Shown: positions 8,309 through 18,885 of the stretch, one piece after another
Layout of the letters: each line of letters opens with the position of its first letter
Numbering within the stretch: the first letter of the stretch is position 1
DNA from: Burkholderiaceae bacterium
GTDB lineage: Bacteria > Pseudomonadota > Gammaproteobacteria > Burkholderiales > Burkholderiaceae_C
Assembly: GCA_018780645.1 (NCBI GenBank)
Contig: JADMJJ010000002.1
Coordinates: forward strand, 124,001-188,000
Length of the DNA: 64,000 bases
Direction of reading: 5' to 3'
Program-made: the position numbers and the translations under genes
Notes under the pieces: generated by a model
What the model saw: the letters and a program-made list of their open reading frames with translations, nothing else
Databases searched by the model: none
What the model was told of the DNA's origin: nothing

Positions 8309-8791
8309 TCAGAACGCGTGGCGCAGCAGGAACACGGTGACGAAACCCGCCCCCATGAAGGCCAGCACATTGACCAGCGAGCGCAGCGAGAAGCGGCTCA
8401 GCCCGCACACACCATGGCCGCTGGTGCAACCCTGGCCCATGCGCACGCCGACGCCGACCAACAGCCCTGCCACCACCAGCGCCAGCGGGCCCACATCGAC
8501 AGCTGCCGCCGGCAGCGGTGCAGCCATCTGCCAGATCCAGGGCGCCAGCAGCAGGCCGGCGAGGAACAGCAACTCCGTCGGTTGCGCCAGCAGCTTGGAC
8601 TGCCCCAGCAGCGCACGCAAGGGCGTGGCAACGATGCCGGAAATCCCCGCGATCCGCCCGACCCCCAGAAGATACAGCGCCGCCGCCAGTCCGATCAGCA
8701 GGCCGCCGACAAGGGCAGCTCCCGGGGTGAAGAGATTCCAGGCAATGATCATGGGCGTGGGTTGGCGTGCAGGGATGGGTGAAGTGAGCAT
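8309..8791 (-). CDS. YeeE/YedE family membrane protein (N-terminal-half type)
   Basis: About 160-residue membrane protein with four to five hydrophobic helices, the signature GRIAGISGI near the N-terminus and the cysteine motif MGQGCTSGHGVCG. It is the N-terminal-half partner of the next gene, 9 bp downstream. ATG 8791 is chosen because a GGGG sequence lies about 8 bases upstream; ATG 8752 also fits and would give 147 residues. First gene of the three-gene sulfur operon. The terminator of gap lies just upstream, so the operon needs its own promoter nearby. Confidence 0.87.
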   Translation of the reverse strand: MLTSPIPARQPTPMIIAWNLFTPGAALVGGLLIGLAAALYLLGVGRIAGISGIVATPLRALLGQSKLLAQPTELLFLAGLLLAPWIWQMAAPLPAAAVDVGPLALVVAGLLVGVGVRMGQGCTSGHGVCGLSRFSLRSLVNVLAFMGAGFVTVFLLRHAF

Positions 8792-8811
8792 CTTAGCCCC
8801 GCCGCACCATG

Positions 8812-8835
8812 AAAAAAGGCCCCGCGAGGGGCCTT
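8812..8835 (-). terminator. intrinsic terminator of gap
   Basis: On the minus strand an AAGGCCCC/GGGGCCTT stem is followed by a run of six T residues. It lies 30 bp after the gap stop codon and separates gap from the sulfur operon. Confidence 0.9.
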
Positions 8836-8864
8836 CGAGCATGCCTTGATGGCAGGCCTGGGTA

Positions 8865-9893
<1,029 letters not shown>

Positions 9894-9896
9894 CTA

Positions 9897-9923
9897 AGAA
9901 AAAAGGGGCGCCATGCACCCCTT
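9897..9923 (-). terminator. intrinsic terminator between tkt and gap
   Basis: Minus-strand hairpin with AAGGGGTG/CGCCCCTT arms followed by TTTTTT. It lies immediately after the tkt stop and 34 bp before the gap start, so tkt-gap co-transcription would have to pass it. Confidence 0.85.
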
Positions 9924-9928
9924 CGAAA

Positions 9929-11959
9929 TCAACGCTTCTTGCCCAGCGCCACCTTGACCGTGGCCGCCACGTTCTCGGCCGTGAAGCCGAAATGCTTAAA
10001 CAGCGCCGGGGCCGGGGCCGATTCGCCGTAGGTATCGATGCCGACCACGGCGGCGCAGCCATACTTCCACCAGTAGTCGGTCACACCCGCCTCGACGGCG
10101 ATGCGCGGCAGGCCGGCGGGCAGCACGCTCTTCTTGTAGGCCGCATCCTGGCGGTCGAACACCGAGGTGCTGGGCATCGAGACCACGCGCACGGCGATGC
10201 CGTCCAGCGCCAGCAACTCTTGCGCGCGCATCGCCAGCTGCACTTCGGAGCCGGTGGCGATGATCACCGCCTTGGCCTTCTTCATGCCGACTTCGCTGGG
10301 CTCGGCCAGCACGTAGGCGCCCTTGGCGATTTCGTCCAGGCCGCGCTTGGGCGCATAGGGCAGGTTCTGGCGGCTCAGCAGCAGGGCGCTGGGGCGGATG
10401 CTATTGCTGATGGCCATGGTCCAGGCCACCGTGGTCTCGGCCGTGTCGGCCGGGCGCCAGACGTCCAGGCCGGGGATCAGGCGCAGGCTGGCGGCGTGTT
10501 CGATGCTCTGGTGCGTCGGGCCGTCTTCGCCCAGACCGATGGAGTCGTGGGTGAAGACATGGACGACACGCAGCTTCATCAACGCTGCCATGCGGATCGC
10601 ATTGCGGCTGTAGTCGCTGAAGGTCAGGAAGGTGCCGCCGTAGGGGATGTAGCCGCCATGCAGGGCCACGCCGTTCATGATCGCGGCCATGCCGAATTCA
10701 CGCACACCGTAGTTGATGTGACGGCCGCCGTTGGAAGCGCCATCGGCCTCGAAGCGTAGGGCCGGCGTGTGGCTGGTGTTGGTCAGGTTGGAGCCGGTCA
10801 GGTCGGCGCTGCCGCCCAGCAGCTCGGGCAGGGCGCCGGTGAAGGCTTCCAGCGCGATCTGACTGGCCTTGCGGCTGGCCACGGTCTCGCCCTTGGTGTG
10901 GGCGGCGACGACCGCATCGACGGCGGTCTGGGCGAAGTTCTTCGGCAGCTCGCCGTTCATGCGGCGGTTCAGTTCCAGCGCCAGCTCCGGGTAGGCCTTG
11001 CCATAGGCTTCGAAGGCATCGACCCAGGCGCTCTCGGCGGCCAGGCCGGTGTGGCGGCAGTCCCAAGCCTCGTAGGCCTGTTCGGGAATGACGAAGGGCT
11101 CGTGCGTCCAGCCCAGCGCTTCGCGGGTCAGCTTGATCTCTTCGGCGCCCAGCGCCTCGCCGTGGGCCTTGGCCGTGCCGGCGCGGTTGGGCGATCCCTT
11201 GCCGATGGCTGTCTTGCAGCAGATCAAGGTCGGCTTGTCGCTGCTGGCCTTGGCCTTGGCGATCGCGGCATCCACGGCGTCGACATCATGGCCGTCGACA
11301 TTGGCGATGACGTTCCAGCCATAGGCCTCGAAGCGCTTGGGCGTGTCGTCGATGAACCAGGGGGCGACCTTGCCGTCGATCGAGATGCCGTTGTCGTCGT
11401 ACAGAGCGATCAGCTTGTTCAGCTTCCAGGCGCCGGCCAGGGCGCAGGCCTCGTGGCTGATGCCCTCCATCAGGCAGCCGTCGCCCAGGAAGGCGTAGGT
11501 GTGATGATTGACGACGGCGTGACCGTCGCGGTTGAATTCCTTGGCCAGCAGCTTCTCGGCCAGCGCCATGCCCACCGCATTGGTGATGCCCTGGCCCAGC
11601 GGGCCGGTGGTCGTTTCCACGCCCGGAGTGATGCCCAGCTCCGGGTGGCCCGGGGTCTTGCTGTGCAGCACGCGGAAATTGCGCAGTTCCTCGACGGGCA
11701 GGTCATAGCCGGTCAGGTGCAGCAGCGCATAGATCAGCATCGAGCCGTGGCCGTTGGAGAGCACGAAGCGGTCGCGGTCATGCCACTGCGGGTTGGCCGG
11801 GTTGTGCTTCAGGTGACGGCGCCACAGCGCGACGGCGATCTCGGCCATGCCCATGGGCGCGCCGGGATGGCCGGAATTGGCCTGTTGCACGGCATCCATG
11901 GCCAAGGCGCGGATGGCGTTGGCCATCAAGGAAGTGGAACTGTCAGCGGTTTGGCCCAT
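9929..11959 (-). CDS. tkt: transketolase
   Basis: Thiamine-diphosphate enzyme that moves two-carbon units between sugar phosphates in the pentose phosphate pathway. 676 residues from ATG 11959, normal for the family. Visible: an N-terminal substrate site with [11 protein letters not shown] near residue 25, the ThDP motif GDGCLMEG near 155 running to the DDNGIS loop, and the pyrimidine-domain [13 protein letters not shown] plus [14 protein letters not shown], which carries the catalytic glutamate region. A longer frame starts upstream with non-ATG codons but adds nothing family-like. Followed by a terminator and gap. Confidence 0.97.
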   Translation of the reverse strand: MGQTADSSTSLMANAIRALAMDAVQQANSGHPGAPMGMAEIAVALWRRHLKHNPANPQWHDRDRFVLSNGHGSMLIYALLHLTGYDLPVEELRNFRVLHSKTPGHPELGITPGVETTTGPLGQGITNAVGMALAEKLLAKEFNRDGHAVVNHHTYAFLGDGCLMEGISHEACALAGAWKLNKLIALYDDNGISIDGKVAPWFIDDTPKRFEAYGWNVIANVDGHDVDAVDAAIAKAKASSDKPTLICCKTAIGKGSPNRAGTAKAHGEALGAEEIKLTREALGWTHEPFVIPEQAYEAWDCRHTGLAAESAWVDAFEAYGKAYPELALELNRRMNGELPKNFAQTAVDAVVAAHTKGETVASRKASQIALEAFTGALPELLGGSADLTGSNLTNTSHTPALRFEADGASNGGRHINYGVREFGMAAIMNGVALHGGYIPYGGTFLTFSDYSRNAIRMAALMKLRVVHVFTHDSIGLGEDGPTHQSIEHAASLRLIPGLDVWRPADTAETTVAWTMAISNSIRPSALLLSRQNLPYAPKRGLDEIAKGAYVLAEPSEVGMKKAKAVIIATGSEVQLAMRAQELLALDGIAVRVVSMPSTSVFDRQDAAYKKSVLPAGLPRIAVEAGVTDYWWKYGCAAVVGIDTYGESAPAPALFKHFGFTAENVAATVKVALGKKR

Positions 11960-12066
11960 GGGAGATCCGTGTTGGGGTTGGGGAAAACCACTGATTTTAA
12001 ACGGGGAAGCTCGCCAACCCACTTGGCATCGGTCAAGTCCCCGGCAGGCCCGATAGACTCGGGCCG

Positions 12067-12759
12067 ATGCGAGCACTCATTTTGGCGGCCGGCCGGGGCG
12101 AACGGCTGCGCCCGCTGACCGACCATACCCCCAAGCCGCTGCTGGTCGTGCGCGGCAAGCCGCTGATCGAATGGCATGTCGAGGCCTTGCGCGCCGGCGG
12201 CGTGCGCGACATCGTCATCAACACCGCCTGGCTGGGCGAGCAGTTCCCGGCCCGGCTGGGCGACGGCAGCCGGCTGGGCGTGCGCCTGCACTATTCGGAC
12301 GAGCAGGCAACGTACGGCGGCGCCCTGGAGACGGCCGGCGGCATTGCCACCGCGTTGCCGCTGCTGCAAGCCGATGACGACGAGGCCTTCTGGGTGGTCT
12401 CCGGCGATGTGTTCCTGCCCGAGTTCCGCTTCGAGGCGGGCCGTGCACAGCGCTTTGCCGACGGTCAGGACGACGCCCATTTGTGGCTGGTGCCCAATGC
12501 CCCGCACCACCCGCAGGGCGATTTCGCGATCTCGCCGGCCGGCCGGGCCGCACTGCAGGGCGAACAGCGCCACACCTGGGGTAGCGTCGGATTGTTTCGC
12601 GCGGCGATGTTCGGCAGCATCGAAGCCGGCACGCGCATGGCGTTGCGGCCGTTGCTGGACGCCGGCATTGCGGCCGGCCGCATCGGTGCGGAGCTCTATC
12701 CGGGCCCCTGGACCGATGTCGGCACCGTCGAACGCCTGAACGCCCTCAACAACTCTTGA
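12067..12759 (+). CDS. murU: MurU-like nucleotidyltransferase (MurNAc-1-P uridylyltransferase)
   Basis: 230-residue sugar-phosphate nucleotidyltransferase. It opens with [23 protein letters not shown], which binds the nucleotide, followed by VSGDVF (metal-binding Asp) near residue 117 and a C-terminal [12 protein letters not shown]. Length and the GTVERL ending fit MurU, which makes UDP-MurNAc from MurNAc 1-phosphate in the peptidoglycan recycling bypass. In Pseudomonas putida murU adjoins amgK; here the amgK-like gene is about 15 kb away at 27763-28797. Another sugar could be the substrate; the assignment rests on family similarity and the presence of amgK. Confidence 0.8.
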   Translation: MRALILAAGRGERLRPLTDHTPKPLLVVRGKPLIEWHVEALRAGGVRDIVINTAWLGEQFPARLGDGSRLGVRLHYSDEQATYGGALETAGGIATALPLLQADDDEAFWVVSGDVFLPEFRFEAGRAQRFADGQDDAHLWLVPNAPHHPQGDFAISPAGRAALQGEQRHTWGSVGLFRAAMFGSIEAGTRMALRPLLDAGIAAGRIGAELYPGPWTDVGTVERLNALNNS

Positions 12760-12774
12760 CACTGGCACTCACCG

Positions 12775-13572
12775 ATGACGACCACCGATCTCTCGCCGCT
12801 GCTGCGCGCCCACCGCTCGATCCGCAAGTACAAGAGCACGCCCATCGAGCCGGCGCTGATAGACGAGGTCTTGAGCGAGTCAATTGCCGGCAGCTCCAGC
12901 TCGGGCAATCTGAACACCTTCAGCATGGTGCTGACGCGCAATGAGGAGCGCCGCAAACGCCTTTACGAGCTGCACCTGGAGCAGGACATGGTGCTGCAGG
13001 CGCCGCTGGTCATCACCTTCAATGCCGACACCGCACGCACACGACAATGGCTGCAGATGCGCGAGGCGCGCGACAACTTCAACAACTTCCACGGCTTCAT
13101 GGTCGCGGCCTTCGACGCCATCATCCTGTCGCAGACGGTGGCCCTGGCCTTCGAGGCGCGCGGCCTGGGCATTTGCTATATGGGCACGACCTTGAACCAG
13201 GCACCGGCGATCGCCGAATTCCTGCAGCTGCCCGAGACGGTGTTCCCGGTCACCAGCCTGGTGGTGGGATACCCCGACGAGGCGCCCAAGGCCCGTGACC
13301 GCCTGCCGCTGCGCGCCTATGTGCACGACGAGGTCTATCAGCCGCACAGCGAGGCCGAGATCGATGCGCTGTACGAGGCCCGCGAGGTCAGCGGCTGGAA
13401 CCGCTATCTGAGCATGGGCCCCGATATGGCGGCCCGCTTCGCCGAGCATGACATCAAGTCACTGGCCCAGTTCTACACCAGCGAACTCAAATACAGCCCG
13501 ATCGCGATGGGCAAGATCTCCTGCGAGCTGCAGGCCCTGCTGCTGCAGCAGGGCTTCGATCGCAATATCTAG
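12775..13572 (+). CDS. nitroreductase-family NADPH:FMN oxidoreductase
   Basis: 265-residue flavoprotein of the nitroreductase superfamily. RAHRSIRKYKS at the N-terminus is the usual FMN-phosphate-binding start; IAGSSSSGNLN and GLGICYMGTTLN are further family motifs. Length and the C-terminal extension resemble NfsA/FRP enzymes, which reduce nitroaromatics, quinones or flavins. It lies 15 bp behind the murU-like gene and may share its transcript. Physiological substrate unknown. Confidence 0.85.
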   Translation: MTTTDLSPLLRAHRSIRKYKSTPIEPALIDEVLSESIAGSSSSGNLNTFSMVLTRNEERRKRLYELHLEQDMVLQAPLVITFNADTARTRQWLQMREARDNFNNFHGFMVAAFDAIILSQTVALAFEARGLGICYMGTTLNQAPAIAEFLQLPETVFPVTSLVVGYPDEAPKARDRLPLRAYVHDEVYQPHSEAEIDALYEAREVSGWNRYLSMGPDMAARFAEHDIKSLAQFYTSELKYSPIAMGKISCELQALLLQQGFDRNI

Positions 13573-13579
13573 TCAGTTG

Positions 13580-13613
13580 GGGCCAGAGCTTGCCTGGACG
13601 GCAAGGTCTGGCC
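13580..13613. terminator. strong hairpin between convergent genes
   Basis: Arms GGGCCAGAGCTTGCC and GGCAAGGTCTGGCCC (one mismatch in 15) around a short loop. It lies between the convergent nitroreductase and aldo/keto reductase genes. No T-run follows on either strand, so rho-independent termination is only possible, not shown. Confidence 0.55.
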
Positions 13614-13623
13614 CGCAAGTGCA

Positions 13624-14604
13624 TCAGACTGCCAGCGGCTTGGCGATCGCGTCGATGCGGGCCAAGACCTCGGGCGTCAGCTTCGGCGTCAGTTCCAGCG
13701 CGCCGAGGTTGTCCTGCAGCTGGCTGAGCTTGCTGGCGCCCAGAATCACCGTGCTGACGCGCGGGTTCTTGTTCAGCCAGGCAATTGCCAGCTGAGCGAC
13801 GTTGCCACCCAGCTCGGCGGCGATCTCGGCCAGCTGGGCCACGGCGGCGTTCTTGGCCGGGTCGGTCAGGCCGTCGCGCAGAAAGCTCATGCTCTCCATC
13901 GCGCCACGGCTGCCCTCGGGCACGCCCTTGATGTACTTGCCGGTCAGCAGGCCCGAGGCCAGCGGGCTCCAGGTCGTCAGGCCCAAGCCGATTTCGTCGT
14001 ACAGCCGTGCATATTCCTGCTCGACGCGGGTGCGGTGGAACAGGTGGTACTGCGGCTGCTCCATCACCGGCTTGTGCAGGTGGTGGCGCTCGGCGATTTC
14101 CCAGGCGGCGCGGATGTCAGCGGCGCTCCACTCGCTGGTGCCCCAGTACAGCGCCTTGCCCTGGCTGATGATGTCGCTCATCGCGCGCACCGTCTCCTCG
14201 ATCGGCGTATGCGGATCGGGGCGGTGGCAGTAGATCAGGTCGATGAAGTCCAGCTGCATGCGCTGCAGGGAGCCGTCGATGGCCTGCATCAGGTATTTGC
14301 GGTTCAGCGTGTCGCGGCGGTTGGTGGCATGGCCGTCGCGGTCCAGGCCCCAGAAGAACTTGGTCGAGACGATGTAGTTCAGGCGCGGCCACTTCAGGGC
14401 CTTGAAGGCCTCGCCCATCACCACCTCGCTCTGGCCCTTGGCATAGACCTCGGCGTTATCGAAAAAGTTGACGCCGGCGTCGAAGGCGGCGGCCAGCATC
14501 TCGGTGGCGGACTTGGTGTCAACCTGATTGTGATAGGTCACCCAGGAGCCCAGCGAGAGCTCGCTCACTTGCAGGCCGCTGCGGCCCAGACGTCGGTATT
14601 GCAC
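13624..14604 (-). CDS. aldo/keto reductase (K+ channel beta-subunit-like)
   Basis: 326-residue NADPH-dependent carbonyl reductase with the (beta/alpha)8 fold. The catalytic tetrad is visible: Asp and Tyr in [11 protein letters not shown] near residue 48, Lys in STKFFWG near 80 and His in YCHRPDP near 115. The C-terminal [15 protein letters not shown] is the cofactor-binding segment. Layout resembles AKR6/YghZ-type proteins related to eukaryotic voltage-gated potassium channel beta subunits; no channel gene is nearby. Probably detoxifies aldehydes. Convergent with the nitroreductase and divergent from speD. Confidence 0.92.
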   Translation of the reverse strand: MQYRRLGRSGLQVSELSLGSWVTYHNQVDTKSATEMLAAAFDAGVNFFDNAEVYAKGQSEVVMGEAFKALKWPRLNYIVSTKFFWGLDRDGHATNRRDTLNRKYLMQAIDGSLQRMQLDFIDLIYCHRPDPHTPIEETVRAMSDIISQGKALYWGTSEWSAADIRAAWEIAERHHLHKPVMEQPQYHLFHRTRVEQEYARLYDEIGLGLTTWSPLASGLLTGKYIKGVPEGSRGAMESMSFLRDGLTDPAKNAAVAQLAEIAAELGGNVAQLAIAWLNKNPRVSTVILGASKLSQLQDNLGALELTPKLTPEVLARIDAIAKPLAV

Positions 14605-14697
14605 GGTGGTTCTCCAAAGATTCGAGCGCGCAGCCTACCCGAAGACGCGCGGCTATAGTGCCGCATGCCGCACAAGCCCTTAACTGGTTGACGCCTT

Positions 14698-15072
14698 ATG
14701 CAAGGCCTGCACCTGACCGCCGATCTGCACGGCTGCCCGGCCGGCCTGGCGCCGCTGACCGACGTCACCGCGCTGCGCATGCTGTGCCTAGCGGCCGTCG
14801 CCGAAGCGGGCCTGCTGGCCGTCGGCGAGCTGTTCCACCGTTTTCAGCCCGCCGCGGAGGGCCAGGTCGCCGGCATCACCGGCGTGGTGCTGCTGGCCGA
14901 GTCGCATCTGGCCATCCACACCTGGCCCGAGAAGGCCGCCGTCACGCTCGATGTCTATGTGTGCAATTTCGGCGGCGACAACTCGGCCAAGGCGCAGCGG
15001 CTGATGGCGCGGCTGGAGGCCTCGTTTGCGCCGGAGCGGGTCACGCGTCAGCAGTTGTTGCGGGGGGATTGA
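14698..15072 (+). CDS. speD: S-adenosylmethionine decarboxylase proenzyme
   Basis: 124-residue pyruvoyl enzyme that makes decarboxylated AdoMet for spermidine synthesis. The self-cleavage motif AESHLAIHTWPEK is present, with Ser69 becoming the pyruvoyl group and the His of IHTWPE near it. DVYVCNFG with the processing cysteine follows. Length matches the short class 1B enzymes. ATG 14698 fits the conserved N-terminus GLHLTADLHGC. No speE is adjacent. Ends at a REP-like repeat shared with the convergent efflux operon. Confidence 0.93.
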   Translation: MQGLHLTADLHGCPAGLAPLTDVTALRMLCLAAVAEAGLLAVGELFHRFQPAAEGQVAGITGVVLLAESHLAIHTWPEKAAVTLDVYVCNFGGDNSAKAQRLMARLEASFAPERVTRQQLLRGD

Positions 15073-15073
15073 G

Positions 15074-15119
15074 CCCCGGATTCCATCCGGGCTCCGGTAG
15101 CCCGGATGCAATCCGGGGG
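15074..15119. repeat. REP-like palindromic repeat, copy 2
   Basis: CCCCGGATTCCATCCGGGCT at 15074-15093 facing GTAGCCCGGATGCAATCCGG at 15097-15116, with a 3-base spacer. It fills the gap between convergent speD and the ABC permease gene, and is the same unit as at 4491-4542 and 54679-54739. Confidence 0.85.
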
Positions 15120-15125
15120 CCACCG

Positions 15126-16262
15126 TCAATCCAGCGTCTGCCGATATCGCTTCAGCGCCACCGCACCGGCCAGCAATAGGAAAAGCAGCATCGGCCACAG
15201 CTCCGGCAGCAGCTGCGCAGCCTCATTGCCCTTGAGCAGGATGCCGCGCACGATGCGCAGAAAGTGCGTCAGCGGCAGCGCTTCGCCGAGGTACTGGGCC
15301 CATTGCGGCATGCCGCGGAAGGGGAACATGAAGCCCGACAGCAGCATCGACGGCAGGAAGAAGAAGAACGTCATCTGCATCGCCTGCAGCTGGTTGCGGG
15401 CCAGCGTCGAGAAGGTGAAGCCGACGGCCAGATTGGCCAGCATGAAGACGCCTATCATCGCCATCAGCAGCGCGAAGCTGCCCTCCATCGGCACCTCGAA
15501 CAACAACCAGGCGGCGCCGAGTATCACGCCCAGCTGAACATAGCCGACCACGACATAGGGCAGTATCTTGCCCACCATCACCTCGGCCGGACGCACCGGC
15601 GTGGCGAGCAGGTTCTCCATCGTGCCGCGCTCGCGTTCGCGGGTCATGGCCAGCGAGGTCAGCATGACCATGGTCATCGTCAGGATGGTGCCTATCAGCC
15701 CGGGCACGATGTTGTAGCGCGACAGGCCCTCGGGGTTGTAGCGGCGGTGGATGCGCAACTCGAAGGGCGGCGCCTGCTGCTGCAACTGCGCCAGCGGCCC
15801 CTTCAAGTCGTGGCGCAGTGCCTGCTGGCTGAGCTGGTTCAGCGCCGCGATCGCATTGCCCGAGGCCGAGGGGTCGGTGGCATCGACCGAGACCAGCAGC
15901 ACCGGCTTTTCGCCGCGCACCAGGCGCTGCGAGAAGTCCGGCGGGATGACGATCATGAACTGGACCTTGCCGTCATCGACCAGTTGCTCGGCCTCGCGTT
16001 CGCTGCCGCTGACCGCGGTGATCTGGAAGTAGCCTGTGTTCTGCAAGGCGGCCACCAGGCTGCGTGCCATCGGCGCGTTGTCCTGCGCCACCAGCACCGT
16101 CGGCAGGCCCTTGGGGTCGGTGTTGATCGCATAGCCGAACAGCACCAGCTGCAGTATGGGCACGCCGACCGCCATCGCGAAGGTCAGGCGGTCGCGCATC
16201 ATCTGCTGGAACTCCTTGATGAACACGGCCCACATGCGCGGCCAGGAGTAGCGGGCGCTCAT
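15126..16262 (-). CDS. ABC-2 type transporter permease
   Basis: 378-residue inner-membrane permease of the YhhJ/YbhR type: one N-terminal helix near residue 30, a large periplasmic domain (about 50-175), then five helices from about 185 to 370. The cytoplasmic RERERGTMENLLATPV segment is characteristic of ABC-2 permeases. Its ATG overlaps the stop of the ATPase gene by four bases (ATGA). Works with the ATPase and the HlyD-like adaptor as an exporter; cargo unknown, with drugs or hydrophobic toxins typical for relatives. Confidence 0.92.
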   Translation of the reverse strand: MSARYSWPRMWAVFIKEFQQMMRDRLTFAMAVGVPILQLVLFGYAINTDPKGLPTVLVAQDNAPMARSLVAALQNTGYFQITAVSGSEREAEQLVDDGKVQFMIVIPPDFSQRLVRGEKPVLLVSVDATDPSASGNAIAALNQLSQQALRHDLKGPLAQLQQQAPPFELRIHRRYNPEGLSRYNIVPGLIGTILTMTMVMLTSLAMTRERERGTMENLLATPVRPAEVMVGKILPYVVVGYVQLGVILGAAWLLFEVPMEGSFALLMAMIGVFMLANLAVGFTFSTLARNQLQAMQMTFFFFLPSMLLSGFMFPFRGMPQWAQYLGEALPLTHFLRIVRGILLKGNEAAQLLPELWPMLLFLLLAGAVALKRYRQTLD

Positions 16263-17194
16263 GGGCTTGCCTTCGCAGCGAAATTATCCGGTGCCTGGGC
16301 GATCAGGCTGATGAACACATCTTCGAGGTTCGCGTCTGCGGCGGTGATCGTCAGGCCGGGCTTGGCGCGCAGCTGCGCCAGCGCCTGCTCCAGCAGCGCC
16401 GCATCCTGGCCGGCCACGTGCACCGAGTTGCCGAAGGCGGCCACGCTGAGCACGCCCGGCGCGGCTTTCAACCCATCGACAAGGCCGTTGAGCGCGCCTT
16501 GAATCGACCAGACATGCAGGCCGGCCTGCTCGATGATCTGCGCCTCGGTGCCGCGCGCGAGCACCTTGCCGTAGGCGATATAGACCAGCTCGTGGCAGCG
16601 CTCGGCCTCGTCCATATAGTGAGTCGACACGAGCACGGTGATGCCCTGGTCGGCCAGGCGGTGGATCTCGTCCCAGAAGTCGCGCCTCGCCTTCGGATCG
16701 ACGCCGGCGGTGGGTTCGTCGAGCAACAGCAATTGAGGGTCGTGCAGCAGGCAGGCGGCCAGGGCCAGGCGCTGCTTCCAGCCGCCGGACAGCGAGCCGG
16801 CCAGCTGCTGCTGGCGTTCGACCAGGCCCAGGCGTTGCAGCGCTTCATCGACGCGCCGCTTGCGCTCCGGCAGCTCGAACAACCGTGCGACGAAATCCAG
16901 GTTCTCGCGTATCGACAGGTCTTCGTAGTAGCCGAACTTCTGCGTCATATAGCCGACCTGGCGCTTGATCTGCGCCGCCTCGCGCTGAATGTCCAGGCCC
17001 AGGCATTGACCCTCGCCAGCGTCAGGCGTCAGCAGGCCGCAGAGCATCCGTATCGTCGTTGTCTTGCCGCTGCCGTTGGGGCCCAGAAAGCCGCAGATGC
17101 GGCCGCGCCTGACCTGCAGATCGACCTTGTCGACGACGGCGCGGCCGCCGTAGATCTTGCTCAGGCCGCGCACGTCGATGGCGAGATCGCTCAT
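16259..17194 (-). CDS. ABC transporter ATP-binding protein
   Basis: 311-residue ATPase for the adjacent permease. Walker A GPNGSGKTT near residue 38, signature LSGGWKQRLALA near 135, Walker B LLLLDEPTAGVD near 155 and the switch His in STHYMDEAER near 190. The C-terminal extension of about 90 residues is typical of drug/antibiotic-type exporters. ATG 17194 overlaps the HlyD-like stop by four bases. A longer frame upstream overlaps the HlyD-like gene and is not coding. Confidence 0.95.
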   Translation of the reverse strand: MSDLAIDVRGLSKIYGGRAVVDKVDLQVRRGRICGFLGPNGSGKTTTIRMLCGLLTPDAGEGQCLGLDIQREAAQIKRQVGYMTQKFGYYEDLSIRENLDFVARLFELPERKRRVDEALQRLGLVERQQQLAGSLSGGWKQRLALAACLLHDPQLLLLDEPTAGVDPKARRDFWDEIHRLADQGITVLVSTHYMDEAERCHELVYIAYGKVLARGTEAQIIEQAGLHVWSIQGALNGLVDGLKAAPGVLSVAAFGNSVHVAGQDAALLEQALAQLRAKPGLTITAADANLEDVFISLIAQAPDNFAAKASP

Positions 17195-18141
17195 GGTGCA
17201 GCCCTGCGCACATCGACCGGCAGCCCGGGCTTGAGCTTGCTGGCATCCGCGCCCTCGGGCAATGCCTCGACCATGAACACCAGCTTGCTGCGCTGGGCGT
17301 TGGAGTAGATCACCGGCGGCGTGTACTCGGCCTGGGTGGCGATGAAGCTGATGCGCGCCTTGATGGCGGCGCCGCAGCCATCGCAGCCGACGTTCACGAT
17401 ATGCCCCGGCGCGATGCCGGCCAGCTCGGCCTCGGGCACGAAGAAGCGCAGCTTCACCTGCCCTGCGGGCAGCAGGGCCAGCACCGGCTGGCCGGCCGGC
17501 ACCCATTCGCCGACGCGGAAGAAGGTGTCGGCGACCAGGCCGGCGGCCGGCGCGCTGCGCTGCTTCTGCTGCTCGCGCCACAGCGTCTGCTGCAGACCCT
17601 GGCGGGCGGCCTCGCCCTGGGCCTGGGCGGCGCGCTGCTCGTCCACGCGGGCCGGCAGCTGCGCGACCTGGAGGCTGGCGCTCAGTTCTGCCACCCGGGC
17701 CTGGGCGGCGGTGACCGCCGCCTTCGCCTCGTCGATACGAGCTGCCGAGACAAAGCCCTGGGCCACCAGTTGCTGCTGGCGCTCCAGCTCGCGCTGGGCC
17801 AGGCCGGCCTGCGTGCGCGCCTGGGCCAGCTGCGCCTGCACGACCCGGATCTCGTCGCTGCGCCGGCCCTTGCCGGTGTTGGCGGCCTGGGCCTGGGCGG
17901 CGTCCAGCCGGGCCCGAGCCTCGGCGCTGGCGCCACGCTCCAGCTCGGCGTCGAGGGTGAACAGGGCCGCGCCCTGGGCCACCTGCTGGCCGCGCTGCAC
18001 ATTCAGCGCCTGCAGGCTGCCGGCTACCGGCGATGACAGATAGATGTACTCGCCCTCGGCATAGCCGGACCAGGCGGGCGCCGCGGGCTTGCCGCAGCCG
18101 GTCAGCGCGATCAGGGCGCTCAGGAGAATCAATCTACGCAT
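17191..18141 (-). CDS. HlyD-family periplasmic adaptor lipoprotein
   Basis: 316-residue membrane-fusion protein linking the ABC pump to an outer-membrane channel. The lipoprotein signal ends at LTGCGK (acylated Cys near residue 16). A split biotinyl-lipoyl domain starts with SSPVAGSLQALNVQRGQQV, and a long alpha-helical hairpin rich in Ala and Gln spans about 70-200. Similar to YbhG/YhiI. Second gene in the TetR-adaptor-ATPase-permease operon: its start overlaps the TetR stop by 8 bases. Confidence 0.92.
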   Translation of the reverse strand: MRRLILLSALIALTGCGKPAAPAWSGYAEGEYIYLSSPVAGSLQALNVQRGQQVAQGAALFTLDAELERGASAEARARLDAAQAQAANTGKGRRSDEIRVVQAQLAQARTQAGLAQRELERQQQLVAQGFVSAARIDEAKAAVTAAQARVAELSASLQVAQLPARVDEQRAAQAQGEAARQGLQQTLWREQQKQRSAPAAGLVADTFFRVGEWVPAGQPVLALLPAGQVKLRFFVPEAELAGIAPGHIVNVGCDGCGAAIKARISFIATQAEYTPPVIYSNAQRSKLVFMVEALPEGADASKLKPGLPVDVRRAAP

Positions 18142-18796
18142 GGGATTTGCCTTTGGAACGGGGTCCGGGTCCGGTGGGCGCCAGCGCCTTCAGGGCCAGG
18201 GCGATGCGGGCCCGCAGTGCGTCGTCGGACAGCACTTGCGGCTCCAGCATTCCGGCCACGGCGACGGGCGCCACGCCCAGATTCGCCACCCCACCAGCGA
18301 TCAGGATCGGCGCCAGCACCGAACTCATCAGGAACACAAAGCGCTGCAGGCCAGGCATGGCGGCGATCGCGCCGTCGCGCTCGGCCTCGTCCAGCAAACC
18401 CATCAGCAGGAGCAGATGGCGCGGTGCGTTGGCGCGCATGAAGTCCAGCGCCACCGCCTCGCCACCCTGGGCATCGGCCCAGACGCGGGCGATCACGCGC
18501 CGGTTCGCGCCGAGAAACCGCCCCACGGCGAGCAGGCTTTGTTCCAGCCTTTGCAGGGCCGGGCCTTCATGGCTGGCTTCGAGCTGCAGCGACTCGAACA
18601 TCTGCTCGTAGATCTGCTGCAGCAAGGTGCGCAGGAACAGGTCCTTGCTCTTGAAGTGGTAGTGAAACATCGCCGGGTTGACGCCGGCGTGTTCGGCCAA
18701 CTTGCGCACCGACAGGCCGGCACAGCCGGCATCGGCAAACAACTCGCGGCCGCTTTGCAGCAGGGCCTGGTCCTGGGCTTGTGAAGGGCGTGCCAT
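18134..18796 (-). CDS. TetR/AcrR family transcriptional regulator
   Basis: 220-residue repressor from ATG 18796. The N-terminal helix-turn-helix region includes LSVRKLAEHAGVNPAMFHYHF near residue 30; the C-terminal ligand domain resembles the CecR/YbiH subgroup, which controls YbhGFSR-type efflux. It leads the efflux operon and probably represses it together with itself. An inverted repeat at 18803-18826 immediately upstream is a candidate operator. A GTG at 18814 is in frame but falls inside that repeat. Confidence 0.9.
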   Translation of the reverse strand: MARPSQAQDQALLQSGRELFADAGCAGLSVRKLAEHAGVNPAMFHYHFKSKDLFLRTLLQQIYEQMFESLQLEASHEGPALQRLEQSLLAVGRFLGANRRVIARVWADAQGGEAVALDFMRANAPRHLLLLMGLLDEAERDGAIAAMPGLQRFVFLMSSVLAPILIAGGVANLGVAPVAVAGMLEPQVLSDDALRARIALALKALAPTGPGPRSKGKSHA

Positions 18797-18802
18797 GGCG
18801 CG

Positions 18803-18826
18803 ATTATTGGTCACTTGCCCAGTAAT
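18803..18826. promoter_or_regulatory. candidate operator of the TetR-type regulator
   Basis: Imperfect inverted repeat ATTATTGG-N8-CCAGTAAT (7 of 8 bases paired), starting 7 bases upstream of the TetR-type start codon and lying between this operon and metX. Position and spacing fit a TetR-family site; binding is inferred. Confidence 0.45.
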
Positions 18827-18885
18827 TGCAAGTCGGGTCGGATTGCCAAATGCCGAGAGGGCTCTTGGCTATACTCCGTTCCCAC

